Positions 53,050-62,041 of a DNA stretch of 64,000 nucleotides are shown here, piece after piece. The notes under the pieces were generated by a model, which saw only the letters and a list, made by a program, of their open reading frames with translations, ran no database searches and had not been told where the DNA came from. Source of the stretch: Stomoxys calcitrans (taxonomy: Eukaryota > Arthropoda > Insecta > Diptera > Muscidae); the NCBI RefSeq assembly GCF_963082655.1, contig NC_081554.1, positions 54,189,998 through 54,253,997 on the forward strand, given 5' to 3'. How positions within the stretch are numbered: the stretch's first letter is position 1; every line of letters starts with the position of its first letter. Position numbers and translations under genes: made by a program.

Positions 53050-54840
53050 TCTTATTTTCCGTAATATAGTCGTGTCCGGAAAACCAAGTCACCGATATGC
53101 TACGAGTCTTGAGTGTCACCCACGTGCCATATGTCCACGATCATCACCTCGTGATTTAGAGCCGTATCCACACCTTGGGGGAACCACTTCTCCGAGACCA
53201 ACGTAGCCAGCACCTCGCCTATGACCTTCTGACATAAAAGCCGCTAAGCCCGCGAATGCACCCACATGCCATATGCTAACGACCATGACCCCGTGATTTA
53301 TAGGCGAGACCAAGGTAGCCAGCACCTCGCCTTTTTCCTTCAGATATAGGAGTCGCTGAGCTATCTGTTCACGACTACCAACTCGTGATTTGGTGCCGTA
53401 TCCACGCCATGAGTGAAGTACGTCTCCGAAACCAACATAGCCAGCACCTTGCCTTTTTCCTTCAGACATAAGAGCCGCTGAGACCGCGAATATACCCACA
53501 TGCCCTTTGTCCACGATCATCACCTCGTGATTTTGAGCCGTATCCACACCGTGCGGGAACCACTTCTCCGAGACCAACGTAGCCAGCACCTCGCCTTTGT
53601 AATCCAGACTTAGGAACCGCTGAGACCGCGAATACACACGCATGCCATATGTCCACGACCATTACCCCGTGATTTAGAGGCGTATACACGCCACGAGTGA
53701 ACCTCGTCTCTGAGACCAAGGTAGCCAGCACCTCGCCTTTTTCCTTCAGGCATAAGAGCCGCTGAGACTGCGAATATACCCACGTACCATCTGTCCACGA
53801 CCATCATCCCGTGATTTAGTGCCGTATCCACGCCGTGAGTGAATTACGTCTCCGAGACCAAAGTAGCCAGCACCTCGCCTTTGCTCTTCAGGCATAAGAG
53901 CTGCTGAGTCGGCGAATACATTTATGTGCCATCTGTCCGCGATAATCTCACGTGATTTAGAGACGTATCCACGCAGTGAGTGAAACACGTCTCCGAAACC
54001 AATGTAGCCAGCACCTCGCCTTTGACCTTCAGACATAAAATCCACTGAGCCCTCGAATACACCCACGTGCCATCTGTTCACGACCACCAACTCGTGATTT
54101 AGTGCCACATCCACTCCATGAGTGAAGCACGTCTCCAAAACCAACGTAGCCAACACTTCGCCTTTGTCCTTCAGACATAAGAGCCCCTGAGCCCGCGAAT
54201 ATACCCACGTGCGATCTGTCCACGACCATCACCCCCTCATTTAGAGCCGTATCTTCGCCGTGAGTGTACCACGTCTCCGAAACCAATGTAGCCAACACCT
54301 CGCCTTTGTCCTTCAGACATATGAGCCGCTGAGCCCGTGAACAACACCCACGTGCCATCTGTCCGCGACCATCACCCCATGATTTGTGCCGTATCCAAGT
54401 CCTGAGTGCACCACGTCTCCAAGACCAACATAGCCAGCTGCTTGCCTTTGTCCCTCAGACATATGAGGCGCTGAGCCCGTGAACACACCCACATGCCATC
54501 TGTCCACGACCATCACCGGGTGATTTAGAGCCTACAGACGCCGTGAGTGAATAACGTCTCCGAGACCAACGTAGCCAGCACCTCGGCTTTGTCCTTCAGA
54601 CATAGGAACCGCTGAACCCGCGAATACACCCATGTGCCATCTGTCCACGACAATCACCCCATGATTTGTGCCGTATCCAAGTCCTGAGTGCACCACGTCT
54701 CCAAGACCAACGTAGCTAGCACCTCGGCTTTGTCCTTCAGACATAGGAGCCGCTGAACCCGCGAATACATCCATGTGCCATCTGCGACAAATGCCACAGC
54801 GACCATCAGCTTCGTTCACGCACTCCCTGACGAAATCCAA
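53050..54840. repeat. 142-bp tandem array, about 12 copies
   Basis: 'gagaccaacgtagccagcac' or variants begin units at ~53194, 53306, 53428, 53570, 53712, 53854, 53995, 54136, 54279, 54421, 54562 and 54703. The spacing is 141-143 bp apart from two shortened early units. Each unit also has 'cttcagacataagagccgct', 'gaatacacccacgtgccat' and 'tgatttagagccgtatccac'. Because 142 leaves remainder 1 on division by three, each reading frame hands over to another every unit. The minus frames of 70-175 codons are therefore not one repeat protein. It is GC-richer than everything around it. Confidence 0.9.
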
Positions 54841-55060
54841 TGTGGATTCCCGTTTCCTTGCGTCTAATATAGGAGCTAAGTTGCCTTAGCTTCAGCTTTT
54901 ATTTTTTGAACTTTTCCCAATTAGTCTTTCTCGTATGGCTTTTTTCTTCCATGTTCATGCTCAACCTGGAAAGTTTTACTCTTATTGTCTGTTGACATAA
55001 GGTCTTGCCTTATATTCTAATTGAAATAAGGGTCAGGTTCAGACTCCTCCTGGCTACGAT
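54841..55060. other. Spacer, no gene seen
   Basis: Short unique-looking sequence between the 142-bp array and the LINE remnant that hosts the provirus. Confidence 0.4.
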
Positions 55061-55125
55061 GCAATTTCTAAACTTAGTTACTGCTGAGTCCGTAGGATGT
55101 TCAAGGATGTGCAGAGACTGGCCTG
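55061..55125 (+). pseudogene. I-group LINE remnant, left of the provirus
   Basis: 'gttcaaggatgtgcagagac' with 'tggcctg' matches 'gttcaagaatatccagagac' with 'tagcctg' at 63519-63545. The LINE continues on the other side of the provirus at 63248, which identifies the pre-insertion locus. Confidence 0.7.
55122..55125. repeat. Target-site duplication CCTG, left
   Basis: CCTG directly precedes the LTR; the same four bases follow the other LTR (63244-63247). Four-base duplications are the norm for gypsy-type integrases. Confidence 0.88.
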
Positions 55126-55541
55126 AGTTAATTAATAACAACTTCACTAGTTGGTTGTCAGAACGGGAGTCATTTTCTTTATTCAAATTTTTTCACAAGT
55201 ACCAATAACTTAACAATAGAAATTACAGAATAGCTTAGCTTAACAAAAATGACTGTGAGAAAACTATTGCTAAAGATGCAGTTGAATGACTGTGTCAGCT
55301 TGTATGTATGTATGTAAAATGACTGTGAGAAAACTGTTGCAAAAAGATGCACCTGGATGACTGTGTGAGCTTTTACGTATGTATGTATGTTTGTGTGTTC
55401 TTAAATGTAGCAACCAGGTGTTGAAATGGAATGAAATGAAATGAAGTGACCTACATGTTCTTATATGAAATTTATTTGGAAATATTATAACGTAGGTGGA
55501 TTAGGAAATGTTATTAAGGTTGGGATTGTGCTATCGTAACT
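55126..55541 (-). repeat. 3' LTR, 416 bp
   Basis: In element sense it begins 'AGTTACGATAGCAC' and ends 'TTATTAATTAACT', a short inverted AGTTA/TAACT. An AATAAA is at 55183-55178 on minus. Inside is a ~70-bp direct repeat ('aatgactgtgagaaaact' with 'tgtatgtatgta' following each copy). The env stop codon lies within it. Confidence 0.95.
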
Positions 55542-57139
55542 CCTCCCTCCCTAAAATGAAGTGAGGGCCATAAGGGCTTGGGGCAATTTGTGGCCGGAAC
55601 TTCATTAATTCGTTGCTCTAATGAATAAATAATTGAAGTTGATTTCTTCAAGATAATGATGATAACTAGTATGATAGTTAGAACAGTTAGTGAGCTGAAT
55701 GCTGTATATGTCAATTTAAAATTTTTTGTAGAGCTTTTTTCCAAATTTTGTATTAATTCTGTGTTTTGAAATCTATATTCGTTTAATTTGGGAATTGTTA
55801 TTTCTTCTTGTTTCGAAAGAATAACAATGTTGTTATTAAAGCTGGGTGGCATTTCAAATAGCTTGCCGTTGTCCCAGAAAATGTCGTTCTCATTGTTATA
55901 CCATATATCATTGATGGCAATTTTACAATTTGTAAAATAGATTAATGATGAAGAATTTATTGTGTAGGTTTGAGTGAGGTTATTGCAATGTGTATATATT
56001 TGTTGTGTTGGGGGGTTTACAAGTATCAAATAATCATTCTCTGGACGTATAATGTCTATTTTTTGTCCTATATCTTTTAAATGGCATGATGCTGTTTGGT
56101 TTTTATACATGATATCCTTTATACAATTCGTATTTATATGTGATTTTAATGCGTTATTTTCATTACAGTAAAATTCCTTTTCTATTTCTTTACATCTAAT
56201 TTTAATCATAACAAGTTCATTTTTATTTGCTAGTACATATTTTTCGCTTATGATTTCTAAAGTCTTATTAAATGGTATTGGTATAACATGGAAAAAATCA
56301 AAGACACTGTTGCACAAAATAGGGATTTTTATATTAAATATTATGTTCGTGTTGTTATAATACGCATTCAGTTCTAATAGTTCGTATAAGTGTTCTGAGG
56401 ATTGTATATGTGTTGCATTGTATAAGGTCTTATAAATTGCAGTTAGCTCTAATGGGTCTAGAATCAATTTAGGAATAATATTTAACTTAGATAGTACTAG
56501 TGCTTCAGCCACATTGTTAAGGTGTTGAGTTAGTATGTCAATATTGTAGTTTAGTTGGTTTAGTTGTTGAATTTGCATTAGAGTATTTATTGTTGGGTTG
56601 AGGGAGTTTTGGGTCTGATCTTGAATATTTCTTATTGACTTTGTTATAGCTATTTGTTCATTGTTGATGTAATTAGTAATATTTTCGAATCTGGTTATCA
56701 TGTTGGTGTTTAAAATTAGTTGTTGGGTAAGTGTGTTATTAATACGGTTATTACTTGTTAGTAAGTTGTCTATATCCTTGTTCAATCTCTCGGCATCTTC
56801 ATTATCCATATTTCCCGTTATTACTTTAATAGCAGATCCCAAAACATTTACAAGTCCTCTTTTTTGCCTATATTTCGGTGTTAATATATGTAGTTTCGTT
56901 GATAATTCTTTTAATTTCAATTTAGTAGTTTTTAGTGCAGTTTCCGAAAATTTGGTTGTGTTAAAGTGATCTATTGTCTTCTCTAATTGTATTAAGTTAT
57001 TAGCGTAGGCTTCCAGGTTTACTATATGTATTAAATGATTGTAGTCTGTTATAATTTTGCCTCTTCCCAGTTTCAGAGGAATGATGCCTTGTCCTTCTCC
57101 CACATTGACTATTCTTATATGAGCTTGCGTCCAAGCTAA
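55514..57139 (-). CDS. env: Errantivirus envelope fusion protein (spliced reading frame)
   Basis: About 541 residues if read from the predicted splice acceptor; 529 from a GTG at 57103. There is no ATG in this frame between an upstream stop (~57183) and the conserved domain, so initiation must come from a spliced leader exon. The start is hydrophobic ('FLFRLAWTQA', signal-peptide-like). Numbering from the GTG, a furin-type site RQKR lies at 79-82, followed by 'GLVNVLGSAIKVITG', the fusion-peptide region typical of errantivirus Env and related to baculovirus F proteins. The ectodomain has many N-x-S/T sites and paired cysteines. A membrane anchor lies at ~468-486 ('LTVLTIILVIIIIL'), then a ~40-residue cytoplasmic tail ending inside the 3' LTR. 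No stops or frameshifts are seen. Confidence 0.92.
   Translation of the reverse strand, partial: LAWTQAHIRIVNVGEGQGIIPLKLGRGKIITDYNHLIHIVNLEAYANNLIQLEKTIDHFNTTKFSETALKTTKLKLKELSTKLHILTPKYRQKRGLVNVLGSAIKVITGNMDNEDAERLNKDIDNLLTSNNRINNTLTQQLILNTNMITRFENITNYINNEQIAITKSIRNIQDQTQNSLNPTINTLMQIQQLNQLNYNIDILTQHLNNVAEALVLSKLNIIPKLILDPLELTAIYKTLYNATHIQSSEHLYELLELNAYYNNTNIIFNIKIPILCNSVFDFFHVIPIPFNKTLEIISEKYVLANKNELVMIKIRCKEIEKEFYCNENNALKSHINTNCIKDIMYKNQTASCHLKDIGQKIDIIRPENDYLILVNPPTQQIYTHCNNLTQTYTINSSSLIYFTNCKIAINDIWYNNENDIFWDNGKLFEMPPSFNNNIVILSKQEEITIPKLNEYRFQNTELIQNLEKSSTKNFKLTYTAFSSLTVLTIILVIIIILKKSTSIIYSLEQRINEVPATNCPKPLWPSLHFREGGVTIAQSQP
55542..55552 (-). other. Polypurine tract
   Basis: On minus, 'AGGGAGGGAGG' directly abuts the 3' LTR start 'AGTTACG'. 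This is where plus-strand DNA synthesis is primed in LTR retroelements. Confidence 0.9.
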
Positions 57140-57140
57140 T

Positions 57141-57152
57141 CTAAAAAGAAAA
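57141..57152 (-). promoter_or_regulatory. Predicted env splice acceptor
   Basis: On minus, 'CCTAATTTTCTTTTTAG' precedes the env frame: a pyrimidine tract ending in AG at 57142-57141, just past the pol stop codon. The exon would start 'ATTAGCTTGG', entering env with its first base as third codon position. The donor is not identified. Confidence 0.65.
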
Positions 57153-60100
57153 TTAGGTATAGTTTTTACGTTTCCTTTTTATTTTGGATTTATGTAACTT
57201 TTGATTATTGGAAGTAAGTAGGGTTACTTTTCCGTCCTGTTTTACTAAGCGTTTCGAGAACCTCGGGGTTATTTTATTGCGTCTACATTCTTTTCTGTAA
57301 ATATTTTCGTCTTGAATAAAATTGTCAGGTGTGTCTCTATTGACGTTTAATTTGTCGATTCTTTTCTCTGTATCCTTTGACAACTTTTCTTTTACCATTG
57401 TGTATAGATGATTCTGAAAATCTTGTAACCTTCGTAGGTAATCGTGTTCGGTGTTATAAGTTAAATTCTTTTCGAAACTTTGAGTCCTACCATAAAATAG
57501 TTCAAAAGGGGTCAATTTAGTCGATGAGTGAATGGAGTTGTTATATGTCATTATGACTTCTGCTAGAATTTCGTCGTGGTCCAATGGGAGTTCGGAATTT
57601 TTATATTTCTGTAAGATGATCCTGTATGTTTCCGTTATTGTCGAATGCAGTCTTTCTACCGGGGAATTACCAGTGCTTTGTTGAAACGATGTATAATGAA
57701 TTTCTATGTTGTTCATTTTGCAAAAATCTTTTATAATAGAGGCGCTGAATTCTGTGCCTTGATCGCAGATGATTTTTCGGGGTATGCCGTGCAGGCTAGT
57801 AAAGTGTTTTATACTCTTTAAAATGGATAGACTATTTCTTGAATCTAAGGAGTATGCTGCTGCGTATTTCGAAAACTTATCTATGAACGTCAAGATATTT
57901 CGCTTATTTATGCAGTAGACATCTATGTGGATTATATCCAAAGGGCTACTCGGAGTTTCGGGTTTTTCAAATTTCGGCTTCGGTGGTCTTCTATCATATT
58001 TAAGTGTTTGACAAGTCTCACAAAGGTTTATGTAACTTGCAATTTTGTTTTTCATATATGGGAAAAAGTATTCCCGTTTAAGGTGTTCGTATGATTCTTG
58101 TATGCCCCTATGGTTGTGATTGACGTGGTACTCACTAATAAGTCTATCCTGTTCGGCGATGTCTTTAATATCGGTTAGCATGACTTTACATCTCACTAGT
58201 TTGAAAAGTTTGTTATTGGAGAAAAATTTTGAATATGTGCTTTGAAGTATCCTAAAATTCTCGTCGTCAGACATTATAGCACATAGCTTCTTCGAAGGTA
58301 TGTGTTGTCTGAAGATCTCTGTCATGGTAGTCTCGTTATATTCCGGTCTACTAATTGTCTTCCTCATCTTATTCTTGAATATAGTCTCCAGCACCATGGC
58401 AGGTGCCCTGTCACGTATTTGGAGTATAATTTGGATGTTGAACTCGTTAATGGGTCGCTCCGATATGGGGATCCCATCGTCAAAATTCTCGTCCGCAGAA
58501 TGAATCGTCGATCCATCCGTAACATTTTCAAGTAAATTGATGCCAATTTCGCTGGTCTTCGAAATCTCACAATTGTCTATCTTGATGCGGCTCAACGCAT
58601 CAGCGTTTGTATTAAGTTTCCCTTTCTTATATGCTATCTCATAATCAAATTCCTCTAGTTTCAACCTCCACCTAACTAGTTTCGAATTCGGCTCTTTCAG
58701 ACTCATAATCCAGGTCAGTGGCCTGTGGTCTGTTATAATCTTGAATTTTCGGCCGAATAGGTAGGGCCGAAAATACTTCGTCGCCCAGACAATGGCCAAC
58801 AGTTCCTTTTCTATAGTGGAATAGTTAAGTTCAGTGTCGGTCAATGTCCTGCTAGCATAGCATATCGGTTTGTCCGCCCCAATTGTTCCTTGGGAAAGAA
58901 TCGCTCCAAGAGCAAAGTCGCTAGCATCCGTAGTGAGATTGAAAGGTTTTGAAAAATCTGGGTATTGAAGAATCGGGTCATTAGTTAAAAGGTCCTTGCA
59001 GGTCTCAAATGCCTTTACATACCGTTCGTCGAAACGTATTCTCCGACCTTTCTTCAGACATTCAGTAAAAGGTTTCGTAATATTCGAAAAATTCTGAATA
59101 AATTTCCGGTAGTATCCCAATAACCCTAAAAAGGACTTGATCTCCCTTTGTGTTTTGGGGATAGGAAATTTTCGTATAGCCTTAATTTTTTCGGGATTTG
59201 GCTTAATACCCTCTGTGGAAACAATATGTCCCAAAAATGCACACTCTTTGCATAGGAACTCGGATTTATCTAACTGAATTTTCAAGTTTGACTCTCTGAG
59301 TCGCTCGAAAACTTTCTTCAAATTCTCCGTGTGTTCTTGCAATGAGGTAGAGTAAACAATTATGTCGTCCAAGTAGACTAAGCAAACTGTTCCAATTAGG
59401 TCCTTCAAGACATTATCCATGACCCGTTGGAATGTTGATGGGGCATTCTTCAAGCCAAAGGGCATTCGTACGAATTCAAAATGACCTCCATCAACAGAAA
59501 ATGCCGTTTTACAAACATCTCTTGGGTCCATTTCAATCTGGTGGAAGCCGCTTGCCAGGTCAAGTGTCGAAAAATACATGCTTCTTCCCAATTTATCCAA
59601 TATATCCGTAATATTGGGTATTGGATATTTGTCGCATATAGTTTTTTCGTTTAACTTCCTATAATCGATCACAAGTCTCCATTTCTGGATGCCACTGGCG
59701 TCCTTCTTTTTAGGGACTATCCACACGGGAGCACTCCAGGGGGAGAAACTCGGTTTAATAATACCCTGTCGTAGCATCTTATCGATTTGACATCTTACTT
59801 CTTCCTTATGTATATAAGGATATCTATAAGATTTAGTGAATATTGGTATGTCATCCGACGTCTTTACTCGGTGTTTGATTTGGTTAGAGAAGGTAAGGGT
59901 TTCGCCTTCCTTGAAGAATATATCTTCGAAATTTTTGCCGAGGTTTATTAAAGCCTTCCTTTCCTCAACATTTAGATGGTTCATCCGAATGGATTTCCAT
60001 ACGTTATTAGTGAGGTTCGGGGTTCCCGCATCTATATTGAAGTTGTTAACTTCAATGAAATCCGCCTTCGCATATGGGATTGTCTTTATCGGTTGTTCAA

Positions 60101-60722
60101 TGCATAGAATTTTTTCCTTGTCCGAGTTGTTCACAATTTCGACGAAACTGTGCCATTCTCTCGAGAAGTAAATACCTTCAGAAATAAATAAGTCGGGTTC
60201 CAAAAACGTTTTTCTCATAAAAAAGTCGCCGTTTTTGGTATCTACTGGGCATTTAATGACAAGTTTCGAACATGGCGGAATATGGAATTTCCCTGATGAA
60301 AAGTTTGGTCTAAATTTAAATGGGATTTCGATAGAGTTGGTGATCAGGGATTTCCTACCAAAATCTACTTTAGCTTTCAACCTATTTAAAATATCTACTC
60401 CAATTAATCCATCGAAATAATTGTGAAATTTGAACACGTAAAATTCTATTTCACCTTCGGTTCTGAATTCTAAAAACATTGGTAATTTAATTTTCCTATC
60501 CAAGGTGTGACTGACGAGGGACGTTGTCATAATAATAGGAGCACAAGTCTCACATTCGTTTGGATTAACAATTTCTGGGTTTATGAATGATGCCGAAGCA
60601 CCTGTATCGATTAAAAATTTTAATGGTCTATCGAAAGGAGAGGATATCTCAATGAAGGGTAAGGTCTGTCCGTGTACATTTACGTCTAAGTATCCAGTTG
60701 GTCCTGCGAGGCTCTCGACTGA
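57153..60722 (-). CDS. pol: Errantivirus Pol: protease, RT, RNase H, integrase
   Basis: Read in the -1 frame after the slippery site, 1,189 residues; an internal ATG at 60530 starts within the protease and is not the true start. Protease: 'FLIDTGASASF' at ~36-46 and 'GLIGVDIL' at ~105-112. RT: 'VYLDDIIVYS' with the catalytic Asp pair at 452-453, preceded by 'FSTLDLASGFHQI'. RNase H: 'TTDASDFALGAIL' (D599), 'IEKELLAIVWA' (E640), 'TDHRPLTW' (D665) and 'NADALSR' (D708). Integrase: an HHCC finger (H866/H871, C901/C904), then D934, D987 and E1023, the last two 35 residues apart (DD35E). A basic C-terminus follows. Every key residue is present; the length is normal for the family. Confidence 0.95.
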   Translation of the reverse strand, partial: SVESLAGPTGYLDVNVHGQTLPFIEISSPFDRPLKFLIDTGASASFINPEIVNPNECETCAPIIMTTSLVSHTLDRKIKLPMFLEFRTEGEIEFYVFKFHNYFDGLIGVDILNRLKAKVDFGRKSLITNSIEIPFKFRPNFSSGKFHIPPCSKLVIKCPVDTKNGDFFMRKTFLEPDLFISEGIYFSREWHSFVEIVNNSDKEKILCIEQPIKTIPYAKADFIEVNNFNIDAGTPNLTNNVWKSIRMNHLNVEERKALINLGKNFEDIFFKEGETLTFSNQIKHRVKTSDDIPIFTKSYRYPYIHKEEVRCQIDKMLRQGIIKPSFSPWSAPVWIVPKKKDASGIQKWRLVIDYRKLNEKTICDKYPIPNITDILDKLGRSMYFSTLDLASGFHQIEMDPRDVCKTAFSVDGGHFEFVRMPFGLKNAPSTFQRVMDNVLKDLIGTVCLVYLDDIIVYSTSLQEHTENLKKVFERLRESNLKIQLDKSEFLCKECAFLGHIVSTEGIKPNPEKIKAIRKFPIPKTQREIKSFLGLLGYYRKFIQNFSNITKPFTECLKKGRRIRFDERYVKAFETCKDLLTNDPILQYPDFSKPFNLTTDASDFALGAILSQGTIGADKPICYASRTLTDTELNYSTIEKELLAIVWATKYFRPYLFGRKFKIITDHRPLTWIMSLKEPNSKLVRWRLKLEEFDYEIAYKKGKLNTNADALSRIKIDNCEISKTSEIGINLLENVTDGSTIHSADENFDDGIPISERPINEFNIQIILQIRDRAPAMVLETIFKNKMRKTISRPEYNETTMTEIFRQHIPSKKLCAIMSDDENFRILQSTYSKFFSNNKLFKLVRCKVMLTDIKDIAEQDRLISEYHVNHNHRGIQESYEHLKREYFFPYMKNKIASYINLCETCQTLKYDRRPPKPKFEKPETPSSPLDIIHIDVYCINKRNILTFIDKFSKYAAAYSLDSRNSLSILKSIKHFTSLHGIPRKIICDQGTEFSASIIKDFCKMNNIEIHYTSFQQSTGNSPVERLHSTITETYRIILQKYKNSELPLDHDEILAEVIMTYNNSIHSSTKLTPFELFYGRTQSFEKNLTYNTEHDYLRRLQDFQNHLYTMVKEKLSKDTEKRIDKLNVNRDTPDNFIQDENIYRKECRRNKITPRFSKRLVKQDGKVTLLTSNNQKLHKSKIKRKRKNYT

Positions 60723-62041
60723 AAATTTTCCGAGTCGTCAATCTCGTTGTCGAAATGACTTTCCTCAACGCTATGCCCTAAAGGTTCTATAGGTTCTTGA
60801 CTATAGTCATTTCCCTGGATACAAGCAATGTCTTCTTGGTAGTAATCATCTAAATATGTGTACGGTGGGTTCGAAAAATTTATATTATGCAAATTCTGTG
60901 GCTGGGTCATATTTCTACGGACTTGTGTACTCGTAGGTCTTCTCAGGTGAGTGTAGCCCGAACTAATGTCCATGGGTTCCGGGGGTGGTAATATGTTTTG
61001 CCGATTTCTCTGAGTATTCAAGTTATTGGGGTTGTTGGAAGTCTGTATGTTCTGTCCGTCAGGAGAGTAATTCCGTTGGGCAAAGGGGATAGAGGGTCTA
61101 TTTTGTCCGAAAATATTTGCCCTATTAGTTTGAGGATTCGGACTAAATCTTGGTTGATTCTGATTTCCAGGAATGCTAAATGTGAAAGGTGTCATGGGAT
61201 AAGTCTGCCTTGCAACCTGTGGGATGAAACCATTTCTAAATCTTGAATTATATGGTTGTGTGGGGAAAAAATTTCTATTGTCCTGTCGTGGCAGAAAATT
61301 TGTGTAATTTGACTGTTTCTTTACATAGAACATATTCTGTTCGTTTATGCAAAATGAAAGTGCCTCTGCCATCGTATTAGGTCTCATGGATCTAATACTC
61401 GAACCTAAAGGCTCCTTTAGTCCTGACAGGAAGGTGTTTAAACACATTTCCGCAAATAGTTTCAGTTTCGCCTCTATCACACTTGAATTTGTCTCGTGAA
61501 TCATAATATTATTGTTTATGGTTGATAGAATCTCTATGATTGAACTATAAAACTCCTGAACGGTTTGATTTGTCTGTCGTAGATTGTGCAAGTCTCGGAT
61601 TAATGAAGTCTCATTTCGTTTATCGGAGTAGTGAAGTATTAGGTTGGATTTAATATTTTCCCATATTAATGGTGTGCCATAAATATTTAGTATCTCATTT
61701 GCTGGTCCCACTATCTTATTTCGAATTGCCCTAAGAATAATTTTGGCGTAGTTCGTACCGTCAATCTCGACAAGTAGGCCTAGAATTTCTTCAACATTAG
61801 TAAGAAATTCGTGTAAGCATCTTGGATTTCCATCAAAAACGGGGAGGTCTTTGACTATGTCTGGAATCTTCAGGGAATCAAGGATTAATGAGGGTCTTGT
61901 TTGTCCTGATGACTGAACATTGGTATTTTCAAGATGGTTAGTTGGGGGTAGGTTATTTAAGGACATTTCTACGTGTTCTGGTATTGGTACAAGGTGTCTG
62001 AATATTTTTGAATATGGTTTTGAACGGTTTGCTTTTCTCAT
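60686..62041 (-). CDS. gag: Errantivirus Gag polyprotein
   Basis: 451 residues from the ATG at 62041; an alternative ATG at residue 26 ('MSLNNLPPTNH') is possible. Residues ~65-240 form a capsid-like helical region with 'LPVFDGNPRCLHEFLTNVEE' near the start and 'RPNTMAEALSFCINEQNM' near its end, both positions characteristic of gypsy-type Gag. Residues ~245-370 are rich in Asn, Gln, Pro and Arg and probably bind RNA. There is no CCHC zinc knuckle, as in gypsy, 17.6 and relatives. The C-terminus is acidic ('DNEIDDSE') and overlaps pol by about 37 bases at the frameshift site. It assembles the particle; cleavage would be by the pol protease. The frame is intact. Confidence 0.93.
   Translation of the reverse strand: MRKANRSKPYSKIFRHLVPIPEHVEMSLNNLPPTNHLENTNVQSSGQTRPSLILDSLKIPDIVKDLPVFDGNPRCLHEFLTNVEEILGLLVEIDGTNYAKIILRAIRNKIVGPANEILNIYGTPLIWENIKSNLILHYSDKRNETSLIRDLHNLRQTNQTVQEFYSSIIEILSTINNNIMIHETNSSVIEAKLKLFAEMCLNTFLSGLKEPLGSSIRSMRPNTMAEALSFCINEQNMFYVKKQSNYTNFLPRQDNRNFFPTQPYNSRFRNGFIPQVARQTYPMTPFTFSIPGNQNQPRFSPNPQTNRANIFGQNRPSIPFAQRNYSPDGQNIQTSNNPNNLNTQRNRQNILPPPEPMDISSGYTHLRRPTSTQVRRNMTQPQNLHNINFSNPPYTYLDDYYQEDIACIQGNDYSQEPIEPLGHSVEESHFDNEIDDSENFQSRASQDQLDT
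60722..60728 (-). promoter_or_regulatory. -1 ribosomal frameshift heptamer A AAT TTT
   Basis: In the gag frame, codons GAA AAT TTT CAG contain A-AAT-TTT, an exact X XXY YYZ slippery site, 34 bases before the gag stop. Slipping back one base gives AAA TTT TCA, and the -1 frame stays open from there into the protease without a stop. I have not drawn the downstream stimulatory structure. Confidence 0.85.

Noticed and set aside
53116..53643. Minus-strand 175-codon frame as a repeat-protein gene
   Set aside because: It covers only part of a 142-bp tandem array whose period is not a multiple of three, so the frame does not repeat a peptide. There is no signal, domain or splice context.
58300..60420. 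Plus-strand open frames across pol
   Set aside because: They are antisense shadows of the intact minus-strand pol.
57153..60530. pol starting at the ATG at 60530
   Set aside because: That ATG lies after the protease active site DTGAS. The frame is open upstream to the slippery heptamer, so frameshift entry fits better.
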